This document shows positions 52,334-60,315 of a stretch of 64,000 nt of DNA, piece by piece. A model generated the notes under the pieces. It saw only the letters and a list, made by a program, of their open reading frames with translations, did not search any database and was not told the origin of the DNA. This DNA comes from Peribacillus sp. FSL H8-0477. Lineage in GTDB: Bacteria; Bacillota; Bacilli; Bacillales; DSM-1321. The stretch lies in the NCBI RefSeq assembly GCF_038002765.1, contig NZ_JBBODE010000002.1, positions 744,001 through 808,000 of the forward strand, in the 5' to 3' direction. Both the position numbers and the translations under genes were made by a program. Within the stretch, counting starts at the first letter, position 1. Every line of letters begins with the position of its first letter.

Positions 52334-53209
52334 TTATTGTGCTGCAGGAGCTGCAGGCGCTGGAGTCAAAGCATCTTCTAGATCTTTATCTTTGATTTTC
52401 ACTTTTGCATCTTCAAGCTCTTTATCAAGGATAGATTGTACTTTATCTGCCTCAATTTTTTCAACTTTAAGATCGTATTCAAGTTTAGCTTTCATTTTAT
52501 CATATGATTCTTTTTCTTTTTTATCTTGAAGTTCGATGATGTGATACCCGTATTCTGTTTTAACAGGTTCACTAATTTCACCTTTTTTCAGCTTATAGGC
52601 AGCTGCTTCAAATTCTGGAAGCATAGCGCCCGTTCCGAACCATCCTAAATCGCCGCCAGCTTCTTTAGAACCAGTATCTGTAGAAACTTCCTTAGCTAGA
52701 TCTTCAAACTTTTCACCTTTTGCAAGTTTAGCTTTTACATCCTTGGCAGTTTTCTCATCAGCCACTAGGATATGTCTAGCTTTGATTTGCGGTTGTGTTT
52801 CTTCGTAGCGTTTTTTGATTTCAGATTCTTTTACTTTAATATCTTTAATTGCTGCTTTTTCTTGCAGCATACCAATTCTCATTGAACTCTTAAGAGCATC
52901 TTCATCTTCGTATCCTGATTGAGCTAATGCTGTTGCAAAATTATCACCCATTTGTTCTTTGAGCTCAGCCACTTTTGCATCTAGTTCTTTATCTGTCACT
53001 TTATATTTTTCTGAAAGAACTTTTTCATAAACAAGCTCTTGAAGAACTTGGTCACCGTATTTCTCTTTCATTTCATTATAAAGCTCGTCCTTCGAAATAT
53101 CTCCTGCTTTAGTGGTTACCACTGCTTCGGAGTCGTCTCCTCCGCTGTTGCACGCAGTTAATCCTAGAAGACTTGTTGTAACCGCGATGGATAATACCCA
53201 TTTTCTCAT
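52334..53209 (-). CDS. prsA: PrsA foldase lipoprotein (parvulin-type PPIase)
   Basis: 291-residue membrane-anchored chaperone that folds secreted proteins outside the membrane. A type II signal peptide ends in lipobox LTAC (Cys20). The parvulin domain lies at about residues 130-225: KARHILV, GGDLGWFGTGAMLPEFE and KTEYGYHIIEL. Flanking helical chaperone regions are Lys/Glu rich. The C-terminus is Ala/Pro-rich (TPAPAAPAAQ). Start ATG 53209 follows CAGGAG; the in-frame extension to 53257 has no RBS and would spoil the signal peptide. Transcribed alone with its own terminator. Confidence 0.95.
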   Translation of the reverse strand: MRKWVLSIAVTTSLLGLTACNSGGDDSEAVVTTKAGDISKDELYNEMKEKYGDQVLQELVYEKVLSEKYKVTDKELDAKVAELKEQMGDNFATALAQSGYEDEDALKSSMRIGMLQEKAAIKDIKVKESEIKKRYEETQPQIKARHILVADEKTAKDVKAKLAKGEKFEDLAKEVSTDTGSKEAGGDLGWFGTGAMLPEFEAAAYKLKKGEISEPVKTEYGYHIIELQDKKEKESYDKMKAKLEYDLKVEKIEADKVQSILDKELEDAKVKIKDKDLEDALTPAPAAPAAQ

Positions 53210-53341
53210 TAAGAACAACTCCTGTAAATAAATTGGTGGTGATTTATAAATCCACAAATCTTACTATAACATAGTTAGAAGTTATAAAAAAACTATAATT
53301 ATCCTTTTCAACCAGCTAATTTGTGAAATATAGGTAAATGC

Positions 53342-53372
53342 ACACCCAATATCAGTAAAAATGCATAGGATA
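53342..53372 (+). promoter_or_regulatory. SigK-like promoter of the first YjcZ-type gene
   Basis: ACAC near 53342 and CATAGGATA (53364-53372), matching the SigK -10 pattern CATANNNTA. Confidence 0.45.
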
Positions 53373-53401
53373 TAACGAAGAATACAAAGGAGGTATGCAG
53401 C

Positions 53402-53485
53402 TTGAGCCAAGGATATAGCGGAGGGTTCGCTTTTATAGTTGTATTGTTCATTCTATTGGTCATTGTAGGAGCATCATTCTGCTGA
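53402..53485 (+). CDS. YjcZ-family sporulation mini-protein (copy 1)
   Basis: 27 residues, MSQGYSGGFAFIVVLFILLV then IVGASFC: a Gly-rich N-terminus and one membrane helix, the YjcZ/YhfH-like pattern. It starts at TTG 53402, 7 nt after AAGGAGGT. An out-of-frame ATG sits between. A SigK-like promoter precedes it, so it is probably made late in the mother cell and deposited in or on the spore. Closely similar to the second copy at 53637. Confidence 0.72.
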   Translation: MSQGYSGGFAFIVVLFILLVIVGASFC

Positions 53486-53555
53486 CTAAGATGACGAGGC
53501 TTTAGGGATTGTTTCTAATTTGATATGAATGCCGTTTCCGTTACGTAACGGTCTG

Positions 53556-53564
53556 CATATAGTA
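53556..53564 (+). promoter_or_regulatory. SigK-like -10 element of the second YjcZ-type gene
   Basis: CATATAGTA fits CATANNNTA; a fair AC-containing -35 lies about 15-20 nt upstream. The gene starts 73 nt downstream. Confidence 0.4.
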
Positions 53565-53636
53565 CAGAGAACTTGTGTACAGAACTGCTGATTATGGGTC
53601 TGTACCATGCAATGGTAATAGAAAGGAGGGGGAATA

Positions 53637-53726
53637 ATGTCTGGAGGATACGGTGGAGGCGGAGGCTTCGCGTTAATTGTTGTTTTATTTATTCTATTAG
53701 TAATCATTGGCGCTTCTTGGTTATAA
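53637..53726 (+). CDS. YjcZ-family sporulation mini-protein (copy 2)
   Basis: 29 residues, MSGGYGGGGGFALIVVLFIL then LVIIGASWL. AAAGGAGGGGGAATA precedes ATG 53637, a very strong RBS. It matches the YjcZ family pattern almost throughout (Gly-rich start, FALIVVLFILLVIIGAS). Tandem duplicate of copy 1, each with its own SigK-like element. Ends before a perfect terminator. Confidence 0.85.
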   Translation: MSGGYGGGGGFALIVVLFILLVIIGASWL

Positions 53727-53739
53727 GAAGCAGCGAATT

Positions 53740-53773
53740 AAACAAGGAGACAGCATATGCTGTCTCCTTGTTT
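53740..53773 (+). terminator. intrinsic terminator of the YjcZ-type pair
   Basis: AAACAAGGAGACAGCAT and ATGCTGTCTCCTTGTTT form a perfect 34-nt palindrome. Confidence 0.8.
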
Positions 53774-53856
53774 CCTGAAAAAACCAAGCAAGTATCCAGT
53801 GTTACGTATGTATATGGACCAATTTTGCTCTGGTCAATCTTCTTATCATTGAAAGT

Positions 53857-54039
53857 TTAGGTAAATAAAATTTCAACGTAAGAAGATAATAACAGAATCG
53901 TAATGAGTACGTTAATCGTGCGGAATACTTTAGGCTGACGTTCTTCAGGAATTTCTTTCTGCTGACAAAGTGAATTCGTCATTTTATTAATATTATATAG
54001 AATCAATCCGGAGAAGATGATGAAAATTATAAGAATCAT
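53857..54039 (-). CDS. small membrane protein of unknown function
   Basis: 60 residues with two hydrophobic segments (ILIIFIIFSGLILY and INVLITILLLSSYVEIL) joined by a charged loop (KEIPEERQPKVFRT). GGGAGGGAGTCAGG precedes ATG 54039, a strong RBS. No family recognised. It lies downstream of the DUF3267-like gene on the same strand. Confidence 0.65.
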   Translation of the reverse strand: MILIIFIIFSGLILYNINKMTNSLCQQKEIPEERQPKVFRTINVLITILLLSSYVEILFT

Positions 54040-54123
54040 TCCTGACTCCCTCCCTGCATAACGGTTCTGTAAGTATTACGATATCAAATAACGCGTTAAA
54101 AAGATACTACAAAAAACAGTTTG

Positions 54124-54666
54124 TTAATCTGCTAGGGTCAATATGTCGTATCCATCAGCATGTTCTTCAACAAAGCATCGGTTGGGAGAACCAGTAATGG
54201 TTTTTAAACAAATGAAATCTGTTACACAGAGGCCTGTGTGTAAAGCAAATAAAATGGTAAAGTAATGGGTATAATGTGGGAATGTAAGGGTACAAGTGAG
54301 TAGACCAAGTGATACAATAAAGAAAGGGATAAAAAGTGTCAGAAGATATAATTGTTTAGAAATGGGTTCGTGAATGATAATTTTAATAGTTGGAAAAAAG
54401 GTATAGTTATATGTGATTTGCGTTTTAATTTTTTTCAGCTGTCCAAGGAGCGGCAGGTAGTGCAAAAGCTTATGGACGGGATATAATAAGATAATGAAGA
54501 TGATTAGTAAAAGACTGTGATCATCATACATAGCCAATCCAGACGTAAATGGAGCGATAAGTGTGTGTATGGCAATAAAAGATAACAGCATGGTGAATAA
54601 TGATAAAAAGAAAATTCGCTGACTGTCATATTGTCTTGATAGATTAATTGATTTCCAGCTATTCAT
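54124..54666 (-). CDS. DUF3267-like membrane protein
   Basis: 180 residues with four hydrophobic helices in pairs. The loop YPVHKLLHYLPLLG in helix 2 falls where DUF3267 members carry an HExxH putative metal site; here it reads HKLLH, so the Glu is missing. ITYNYTFFPTIKIIIHEPISK and LYLLTLFIPFFIVSLG match the general layout. B. subtilis has a member (YhaJ) in the same position, but identity is tentative. GGAGGCATTCATTCT precedes ATG 54666. Confidence 0.6.
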   Translation of the reverse strand: MNSWKSINLSRQYDSQRIFFLSLFTMLLSFIAIHTLIAPFTSGLAMYDDHSLLLIIFIILLYPVHKLLHYLPLLGQLKKIKTQITYNYTFFPTIKIIIHEPISKQLYLLTLFIPFFIVSLGLLTCTLTFPHYTHYFTILFALHTGLCVTDFICLKTITGSPNRCFVEEHADGYDILTLAD

Positions 54667-54824
54667 AGAATGAATGCCTCCATTTAGTGAGGATAAGAAG
54701 ACTGATAAAATTACTTACATACTTTACGATGTTTTGATATAAAAATCAATAGTTTTTCGTTAAGCCGATTAAAAGAAAAATGGAAGCTGTATGAGTAGGG
54801 AAACGATTGCGATGGGGGATAAAT

Positions 54825-55160
54825 ATGAAGGACCTGTATAAAGAGGTGGAAACGTTACGTTATCATCAGGAATTATTGATCAATGTAATAAGAAATCGGG
54901 AAGCAGAACTAGATCTGCTCTTCGTAGAAAAAAATCTAACGAGGGAAGAGGGAAGGATACTCCTTAAACTATGTGCAACGTTGAGCAAGAAAATGGAAAT
55001 AGAAAAAGCGGAAGGTTATTTACACTTTCAACCGCTTCTACAACAACTAAGAAATCAATTAAACCCCAAGCTATCAATATACGAATTAATCCGATCATGT
55101 CTAAAGCAAGGTGTGTTTAGTGAATTCATGAAGGAAATGGAAAAAGAGTTGAAACTCTAA
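54825..55160 (+). CDS. yhaI: YhaI, DUF1878 protein
   Basis: 111-residue all-helical soluble protein from ATG 54825 ([20 protein letters not shown]) after [31 protein letters not shown] and [19 protein letters not shown] are the recognised parts. Function unknown. An in-frame start at 54807 precedes the RBS and is not used. Its stop overlaps the scoC stop by 4 bp in convergent orientation with no terminator between, so transcripts probably overlap. Confidence 0.85.
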   Translation: MKDLYKEVETLRYHQELLINVIRNREAELDLLFVEKNLTREEGRILLKLCATLSKKMEIEKAEGYLHFQPLLQQLRNQLNPKLSIYELIRSCLKQGVFSEFMKEMEKELKL

Positions 55161-55735
55161 ACTGGCTCAGCTTCTTTCTCTATCTTTTTTTTCAACGTAC
55201 CATCTTCTCCGACGTTAAACTCCTTGTCAATATTCGAAAAAGAACGTTCGAAAATCTCCATAAAATCATCACCATAAATATTTTTAATAATGGACATCAA
55301 CTCAATTAATTCAGGAAATTTACCATACAAATTGCGAAGCGGCAATACACCTGAAAAGGCTGCATTTGTACCAGGATCATAGGTTTCCATCAAATCTGAG
55401 AGCATTTTTTCACCATCATCCGTAATTTGGATATAGGTATTCCGTTTGTCATTTTCTTTCTTTGAGAAATTCAATAAACCGCGTTCTTCTAACTTTTTGG
55501 AAAAGTTAAAGGCGGTGGAAACATGCATGACACCAAATTTCGCCACGTCTGAAATTGAGGCACCGTTTAAGTGATAGGCGATCCAAAGAATATGATGTTC
55601 ATTAATATTCAAATCATACGGCTTAATCCACTGCTGCCAATCTTTTTCTACTGATTTCCATAATGCCTTGCTTAATTGAGCAATCCTTTGGCTGAAAATC
55701 ATAGCCTCTTTCATAGTATAATTTTTATCCTGCAT
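55157..55735 (-). CDS. scoC: MarR-family transition-state regulator ScoC (Hpr)
   Basis: 192-residue DNA-binding repressor that controls protease, sporulation and peptide-transport genes in Bacillus. [21 protein letters not shown] at the start, the winged-helix recognition part [18 protein letters not shown], and the C-terminal dimerisation helix [23 protein letters not shown] match Hpr/ScoC. Start ATG 55735 lies 8 nt after TAGGTGGG; an in-frame GTG at 55747 overlaps the RBS. Convergent overlap with yhaI. Confidence 0.93.
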   Translation of the reverse strand: MQDKNYTMKEAMIFSQRIAQLSKALWKSVEKDWQQWIKPYDLNINEHHILWIAYHLNGASISDVAKFGVMHVSTAFNFSKKLEERGLLNFSKKENDKRNTYIQITDDGEKMLSDLMETYDPGTNAAFSGVLPLRNLYGKFPELIELMSIIKNIYGDDFMEIFERSFSNIDKEFNVGEDGTLKKKIEKEAEPV

Positions 55736-55980
55736 AATTTGGCCCACCTACTTTAATTTATTCGTTATATTTATTATGACAATAAAGTAATAATTAATAA
55801 AGGAAAAATTAACATAATTTTTAGATTTTTTTATTATTTTTAACGGTTTAACTATTTTTTGGATGATTATTTGGAAATTTCCTCATGAATATTGAAGTGA
55901 AATTAAATGAACCCCCGGTTTAAATAGAACATGCCAGTTCTTTATAAACCGGGTCTGGTTCAACTGATCAGATATAGGGG

Positions 55981-56364
55981 TTATTCGACTGGATGTTTTT
56001 TATCATCTGCAGGTGCCGATGCAATGGCTTCAAGCTCTTGGATCGATGACTCTATTTCTTTAATGCTCTTTGATAATTCCTCTTTATTCGGTTCGATGTC
56101 CTCTTTCCAATTGTCTAGAAGGATTTTTAAATCAGCAATAAACGTTTTTAGGGTTTCTTTACCAGCCTGAGTTGCGGTAGAGGCATCTTCTTTAACGGCA
56201 GCTGCCTTTTCCTTAAGTTCCAATAAGGTAAGAGCGATGTCCTCTTTGTTTTTTTTAATTCGATCTCTTGTTTCTTTTCCTGACGATGGTGCAGTCAGCA
56301 ATGTGGCAGCTCCTGTTAAAATTGATCCTGTTACAAATCCAATAAATAATGATTTTATCTTCAT
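55981..56364 (-). CDS. yhaH: YhaH, YtxH-domain protein
   Basis: 127 residues. An N-terminal membrane helix (LFIGFVTGSILTGAATLLTA) followed by PSSGKETRDRI is the YtxH signature. The rest is a long charged helix likely to form a coiled coil. Proteins of this type are general-stress membrane proteins. GAGGTGATTGATA precedes ATG 56364. Lies between trpP and scoC as in B. subtilis. Confidence 0.85.
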   Translation of the reverse strand: MKIKSLFIGFVTGSILTGAATLLTAPSSGKETRDRIKKNKEDIALTLLELKEKAAAVKEDASTATQAGKETLKTFIADLKILLDNWKEDIEPNKEELSKSIKEIESSIQELEAIASAPADDKKHPVE

Positions 56365-56618
56365 TATCAATCACCTCATTCTCTTATTTAATTGATTCGC
56401 CTTAATTAAGCCAAATCCCTTCTAATAGTGAAAACATAATTGGTAATCTTACAAAGGATTTTATATATGCCATTTTCCCTAAAATACCATATTTTTCTTA
56501 CGAAGGGAAGGATAATCTTTCCTTTATCTTTATATCACAAAAATAATAAGTTAAACTTCATTTGCAACATCGAGGTATATAAAAATAGTAAGAAGGAAAA
56601 TAAAGGGATTTGTCGGAT

Positions 56619-56654
56619 AAAAAAAGCATGCAGAAAAGTCTGCATGCTTTTTTT
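56619..56654 (-). terminator. intrinsic terminator of trpP
   Basis: AAAAAAAGCATGCAG and CTGCATGCTTTTTTT with a short loop, 7 nt after the trpP stop on the minus strand. Confidence 0.9.
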
Positions 56655-56660
56655 ATAGGG

Positions 56661-57179
56661 TTACACATGGGCAGGAATACTGGTTTTCCTAATAATCCCG
56701 CTGACAATCGGATAAATAATAATAATAGCCGCTGTATTAAGAAGGGTGGCTGGTAAGACAACTGCCGCAAATAGTCCGAGGAATGCTCCGGGAAGACCAA
56801 CTAAATAATAAGCGGATCCCAAAAAGACAAAACCGGATAGTAAGGTACCAATTACAGTTAATATACCTATGCTTACTAAAGACTTTGAAATTTTTCTAAT
56901 GCCGATAAATAGTAAGAAGAATATAAAACAGGTAACACATTTATCAATTATATTCGGGATAAATCCTCCCGGAAAGGTTGTTGTTAATCCTGAAATCAAG
57001 CCACTCGTGATAGCAACAAGAAACACGCTCTTTTTATCTGGAAAAAGGATAATCGCTAAAAAAGCCATTGTCAGCATCATATCTGGTTTCATTCCTAAGA
57101 AAAATCCTGGAATAATTACATGAAGCGCGGCGCCGATCCCCACTAATAGGGATAGGGAAATAAGGGTTTTAGTATTCAT
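56661..57179 (-). CDS. trpP: tryptophan transporter TrpP
   Basis: 172-residue membrane protein, five or six helices, matching YhaG/TrpP: LHVIIPGFFLGMKPDMMLTM, TTTFPGGFIPNIIDKCVTC and AYYLVGLPGAFLGLFAAVV. Proposed tryptophan importer. The RNA leader directly before the ATG carries about nine NAG triplets overlapping the Shine-Dalgarno, the pattern bound by TRAP, which blocks trpP translation when tryptophan is plentiful in B. subtilis. Terminated by a strong hairpin. Confidence 0.9.
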   Translation of the reverse strand: MNTKTLISLSLLVGIGAALHVIIPGFFLGMKPDMMLTMAFLAIILFPDKKSVFLVAITSGLISGLTTTFPGGFIPNIIDKCVTCFIFFLLFIGIRKISKSLVSIGILTVIGTLLSGFVFLGSAYYLVGLPGAFLGLFAAVVLPATLLNTAAIIIIYPIVSGIIRKTSIPAHV

Positions 57180-57184
57180 TTAAA

Positions 57185-57232
57185 CTCTCTCCTCTTCTCG
57201 TCTCAACTAGTTTCTTCTCCTCCAGTGCACTA
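57185..57232 (-). promoter_or_regulatory. TRAP-like binding site over the trpP ribosome binding site
   Basis: In RNA sense UAG, GAG, GAG, (A)AG, UAG, GAG, GAG, GAG, GAG and AGAG triplets follow each other with 0-7 nt spacing, ending 5 nt before the AUG and including the GAGGAGAGAG Shine-Dalgarno. Confidence 0.7.
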
Positions 57233-57303
57233 ATTGCCTGGAGCGAAAAGTTCTATACAGTATATCATGTGCAAGCAGCTTTCGAAATAGTTTTTTGTGA
57301 CTC

Positions 57304-58398
57304 TTAGCTGTTCTTCTCATATGTTTTTTGGAAGTTCTTCATAAATGCAGCAAGCTCTGCGCAATGTTCTAATGGGACAGCGTTATAGATAGAAGCTCTG
57401 CATCCGCCAATGGAACGATGTCCCGCTAAGCCTACAAAGCCAGCATCACTTGCTTGTTGTAAAAATAATTTTTCAGCAACTTCTGTAGGAAGATTGAAGG
57501 TAATATTCATCTTTGAACGACTATTTGTATCAGCATGACCGATATAAAAACCATCGCTTTCGTCAATCGCAGCATAAATGAGATTGGCTTTTTTACTATT
57601 TAAGGCCTCAATCGCTTTGACTCCACCTTGTTTCTTTACCCATTCCATGACAAGGGAGAGGAGATAAATAGCCATCGTCGGTGGTGTGTTATATAAAGAA
57701 TTGCTCTTCGCGTGGATGGAATAATCGAGCATGCTTGGTAAATTTGTTTGATTCGATTGAATCAAATCTTTTCTAATAATCACAACCGTTACTCCGGAAG
57801 GGCCAAGGTTTTTTTGTGCTCCAGCATAGATAACGCCAAATTTACTGACATCAATTTCTCTGCTCAAGATATCGCTCGACATGTCTGCGATTAGCGGAAC
57901 AGACTGTGTGGAAGGGAAATCCGTCCATTGTGTTCCATAAATGGTATTATTACTAGTAATATGCAGATAAGCGGCAGTCTCATCTATCGATAAATCATTT
58001 ACATCAGGAATAAACTTGTAGCTGCCATCTTTCGAAGAAGCGATAACTTTGGTGTCTCCTACCTTTACAGCTTCTTTAAGGGCTTTTTCAGACCAAGACC
58101 CAGTTAAAACATAATCTGCATGTTTATCAGCAGGTAACAAATTCATCGGTATCATCGAGAACTGTAAACTGGCACCGCCTTGCAGCAGCAGGACTTCGTA
58201 GTTTTCTGGTATGTACAATAACTCTTTTAATCCTTGGATGGCCTGATTATGGATGCTTTCAAAAATGGCACTTCGGTGACTTAATTCCATGACGGACATA
58301 CCAGAATTGTTTATGTTTAAGAATTCTTTCTCAGCTTTCACTAACACTTCTTCAGGTAGTGCAGCTGGTCCTGCATTAAAATTACGAGCACGTTTCAT
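57304..58398 (-). CDS. serC: phosphoserine aminotransferase SerC
   Basis: PLP-dependent aminotransferase of serine synthesis (3-phosphohydroxypyruvate to phosphoserine), 364 residues. It starts NFNAGPAALPEEVL; the phosphate-binding LLLQGGASLQFSM, the PLP lysine in YAGAQKNLGPSGV, and the C-terminal GLAGHRSIGGCRASIYN are diagnostic. TAGGAGGAAAATTC precedes the ATG. Transcribed alone between hit and trpP, as in B. subtilis. Confidence 0.96.
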   Translation of the reverse strand: MKRARNFNAGPAALPEEVLVKAEKEFLNINNSGMSVMELSHRSAIFESIHNQAIQGLKELLYIPENYEVLLLQGGASLQFSMIPMNLLPADKHADYVLTGSWSEKALKEAVKVGDTKVIASSKDGSYKFIPDVNDLSIDETAAYLHITSNNTIYGTQWTDFPSTQSVPLIADMSSDILSREIDVSKFGVIYAGAQKNLGPSGVTVVIIRKDLIQSNQTNLPSMLDYSIHAKSNSLYNTPPTMAIYLLSLVMEWVKKQGGVKAIEALNSKKANLIYAAIDESDGFYIGHADTNSRSKMNITFNLPTEVAEKLFLQQASDAGFVGLAGHRSIGGCRASIYNAVPLEHCAELAAFMKNFQKTYEKNS

Positions 58399-58529
58399 GA
58401 ATTTTCCTCCTATACGTCAATGTAGTAAAGTGTTAATAATCTATATCCTATCAGAAATAAAAGCAGTAAAGGGAGAAAATTTAGAACTTTATGATTAAAA
58501 GTGAAGGGATGGAAAACATTAAGAAATAA

Positions 58530-58564
58530 AAAACAGATCTGGGAGAAGTTTTCCCAGATCTTCA
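58530..58564 (-). terminator. intrinsic terminator of hit
   Basis: AAGATCTGGGAAAA and TTCTCCCAGATCTG on the minus strand, followed by TTTTTT. Confidence 0.85.
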
Positions 58565-58574
58565 TGAATAGCGT

Positions 58575-59000
58575 TTACTGTTGAATATGACTGGCAATCG
58601 AGTCAGCAATTTGTTTCAAGTTTTCAGGGGTATACTCACTTGTATGAGTTTTCCATACTGCGCCGAAGCCATCATCCACACCATGGCGCGGAATTAAATG
58701 TACATGATAATGGAAGACTGATTGTCCAGCGGCTTCTCCGTTATTATTTAGAATGTTCAAACCAACTGGGGAAAATTCTGTTTTAATTGCACGTGCAATT
58801 TCAGGAATGACTTCGAAAACTTGTTTTGCTATCTCTGGAGTCAACTCGTAAATATTTTCTTTATGTACTTTTGGTATGACAAGGGTATGTCCTTTTGTTA
58901 CTTGGCTGATATCAAGGAAAGCCAATACATGCTCATTTTCAAAGACCTTTGTACTCGGAATCTCACCATTAATAATTTTACAAAATATACAATCGCTCAT
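58575..59000 (-). CDS. hit: HIT-family nucleotide hydrolase
   Basis: 141-residue histidine-triad protein from ATG 59000 (MSDCIFCKIINGEIPS). A zinc-type CxxC occurs at the start (CIFC), and the triad HYHVHLIPRH is near residue 97. HIT proteins hydrolyse nucleoside phosphoramidates and similar nucleotide conjugates. GAAAGGGTGACTGGA precedes the ATG; in-frame sequence upstream to 59180 has no RBS. Divergent from ecsA. Confidence 0.93.
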   Translation of the reverse strand: MSDCIFCKIINGEIPSTKVFENEHVLAFLDISQVTKGHTLVIPKVHKENIYELTPEIAKQVFEVIPEIARAIKTEFSPVGLNILNNNGEAAGQSVFHYHVHLIPRHGVDDGFGAVWKTHTSEYTPENLKQIADSIASHIQQ

Positions 59001-59571
59001 TCCAGTCACCCTTTCTTCTATCTTGTTCTTTGCTCTAATTGTACCATCGGCAAAACATATCGAAAAGGCTGGTTGAAAAAAATAAAACAGGATGCAGCTA
59101 ATAGCTGCACCCTGCCCAGAAAAAGGGGTCCTGATCTTCTTATGCGTTTTAGGTTGAGTTCTCTTGGACCAACACCTCATTTAATTAGAGTAAAATGCGG
59201 TTACAGTTGGTAGAGTTATTCCATTCAAAGCAACCATCTCCTATATCTTCATCGTTTATTCAACGCAGAAAGCATAATTGACAGTTATCAATGGGTTTCC
59301 GCCTATTACGTGCAAGAGTACCATCTCCTTGCTCGAAACGTTTATATGAAGTCTGTGTAATTCAGTTATATGTCTTTAACTGACACCTCATTTGACAATA
59401 GGATATGACCAATTGCTAATGAAGAACCCCTTCTTCCTTAATTATGATTACCATGAAGGCTTGAAAATATAATTGGTAACTTATGGTAAAATAATAATAC
59501 ATCACTATGTTAACGAATCATTTTTTGATAATATATAAATAACCTACATACATATAGAAGGGAACGTTGAT
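59001..59571. other. gene-free stretch between hit and ecsA
   Basis: No ORF with a credible RBS is visible on either strand. It contains a GCAGCTAATAGCTGC hairpin at about 59095-59110, the phrase ACACCTCATTTNA twice (about 59171 and 59386), and just before ecsA an AT-rich zone with TATAATACATC-like elements and TTGATAATATATAA that could hold the ecsA promoter. Otherwise nothing recognised. Confidence 0.5.
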
Positions 59572-60315
59572 ATGTCTTTACTAAAAATTGACAAGCTTGT
59601 TGGAGGCTACACGCGAACTCCCGTCTTAAAAGGGATAAGCTTCGAGATCGAGCCGAATCAGCTGGTCGGCTTAATTGGATTAAATGGAGCGGGGAAAAGC
59701 ACAACAATTAAACATATAATTGGACTTATGGAGGCGAAGGAGGGGGGAATTTCAATAAACGATAAAACGTTTGCTGAAGACCCTGATCATTATCGTAAGC
59801 AATTTACCTATGTTCCAGAAACCCCTATATTATATGATGAATTAACACTTGAAGAACATTTAAAACTTACTGCAATGGCTTACGGCCTGGATGAAGCTAC
59901 GTTTCAAAGCCGTATGACCGGCCTGTTAAAGGAATTTCATATGGAAAAACGGCTATCTTGGTTTCCTGCACATTTCTCAAAGGGTATGCGTCAGAAAGTG
60001 ATGATTATGTGTGCTTTTTTAGTACAGCCTTCGCTTTACATAGTCGATGAACCCTTTGTTGGACTTGATCCATTAGGAATTCAATCGTTGCTTGATTTGA
60101 TGGATAAGATGAAACAAAATGGTGCGGGTATATTAATGTCTACACATATATTAGCTACTGCAGAACGATATTGCGATTCATTCATCATTCTTCATAATGG
60201 AGAAATACGTGCGAAGGGTGATCTTGAACAGCTTCGTACTCAATTTAATATGCCAGGTGCGACGCTTGATGACCTTTATATTCAACTGACTAAGGAAGAA
60301 TTAAATCATGAATAG
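59572..60315 (+). CDS. ecsA: EcsA, ABC transporter ATPase
   Basis: 247-residue ATPase of the Ecs transporter, which in B. subtilis affects secretion, competence, sporulation and intramembrane proteolysis by RasP. Walker A GLNGAGKST, Q-loop YVPETP, signature FSKGMRQKV, Walker B LYIVDEPFVGLD, H-loop STHILAT. AGAAGGGAACGTTGAT precedes ATG 59572. Overlaps ecsB by 8 bp. Confidence 0.94.
   Translation: MSLLKIDKLVGGYTRTPVLKGISFEIEPNQLVGLIGLNGAGKSTTIKHIIGLMEAKEGGISINDKTFAEDPDHYRKQFTYVPETPILYDELTLEEHLKLTAMAYGLDEATFQSRMTGLLKEFHMEKRLSWFPAHFSKGMRQKVMIMCAFLVQPSLYIVDEPFVGLDPLGIQSLLDLMDKMKQNGAGILMSTHILATAERYCDSFIILHNGEIRAKGDLEQLRTQFNMPGATLDDLYIQLTKEELNHE

Noticed and set aside
55908-55960. Terminator downstream of yhaH
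   Set aside because: A long imperfect GGTTTAAATAGAAC/GTTCTTTATAAACC hairpin exists, but no T-run follows on either strand, so its role is unclear.
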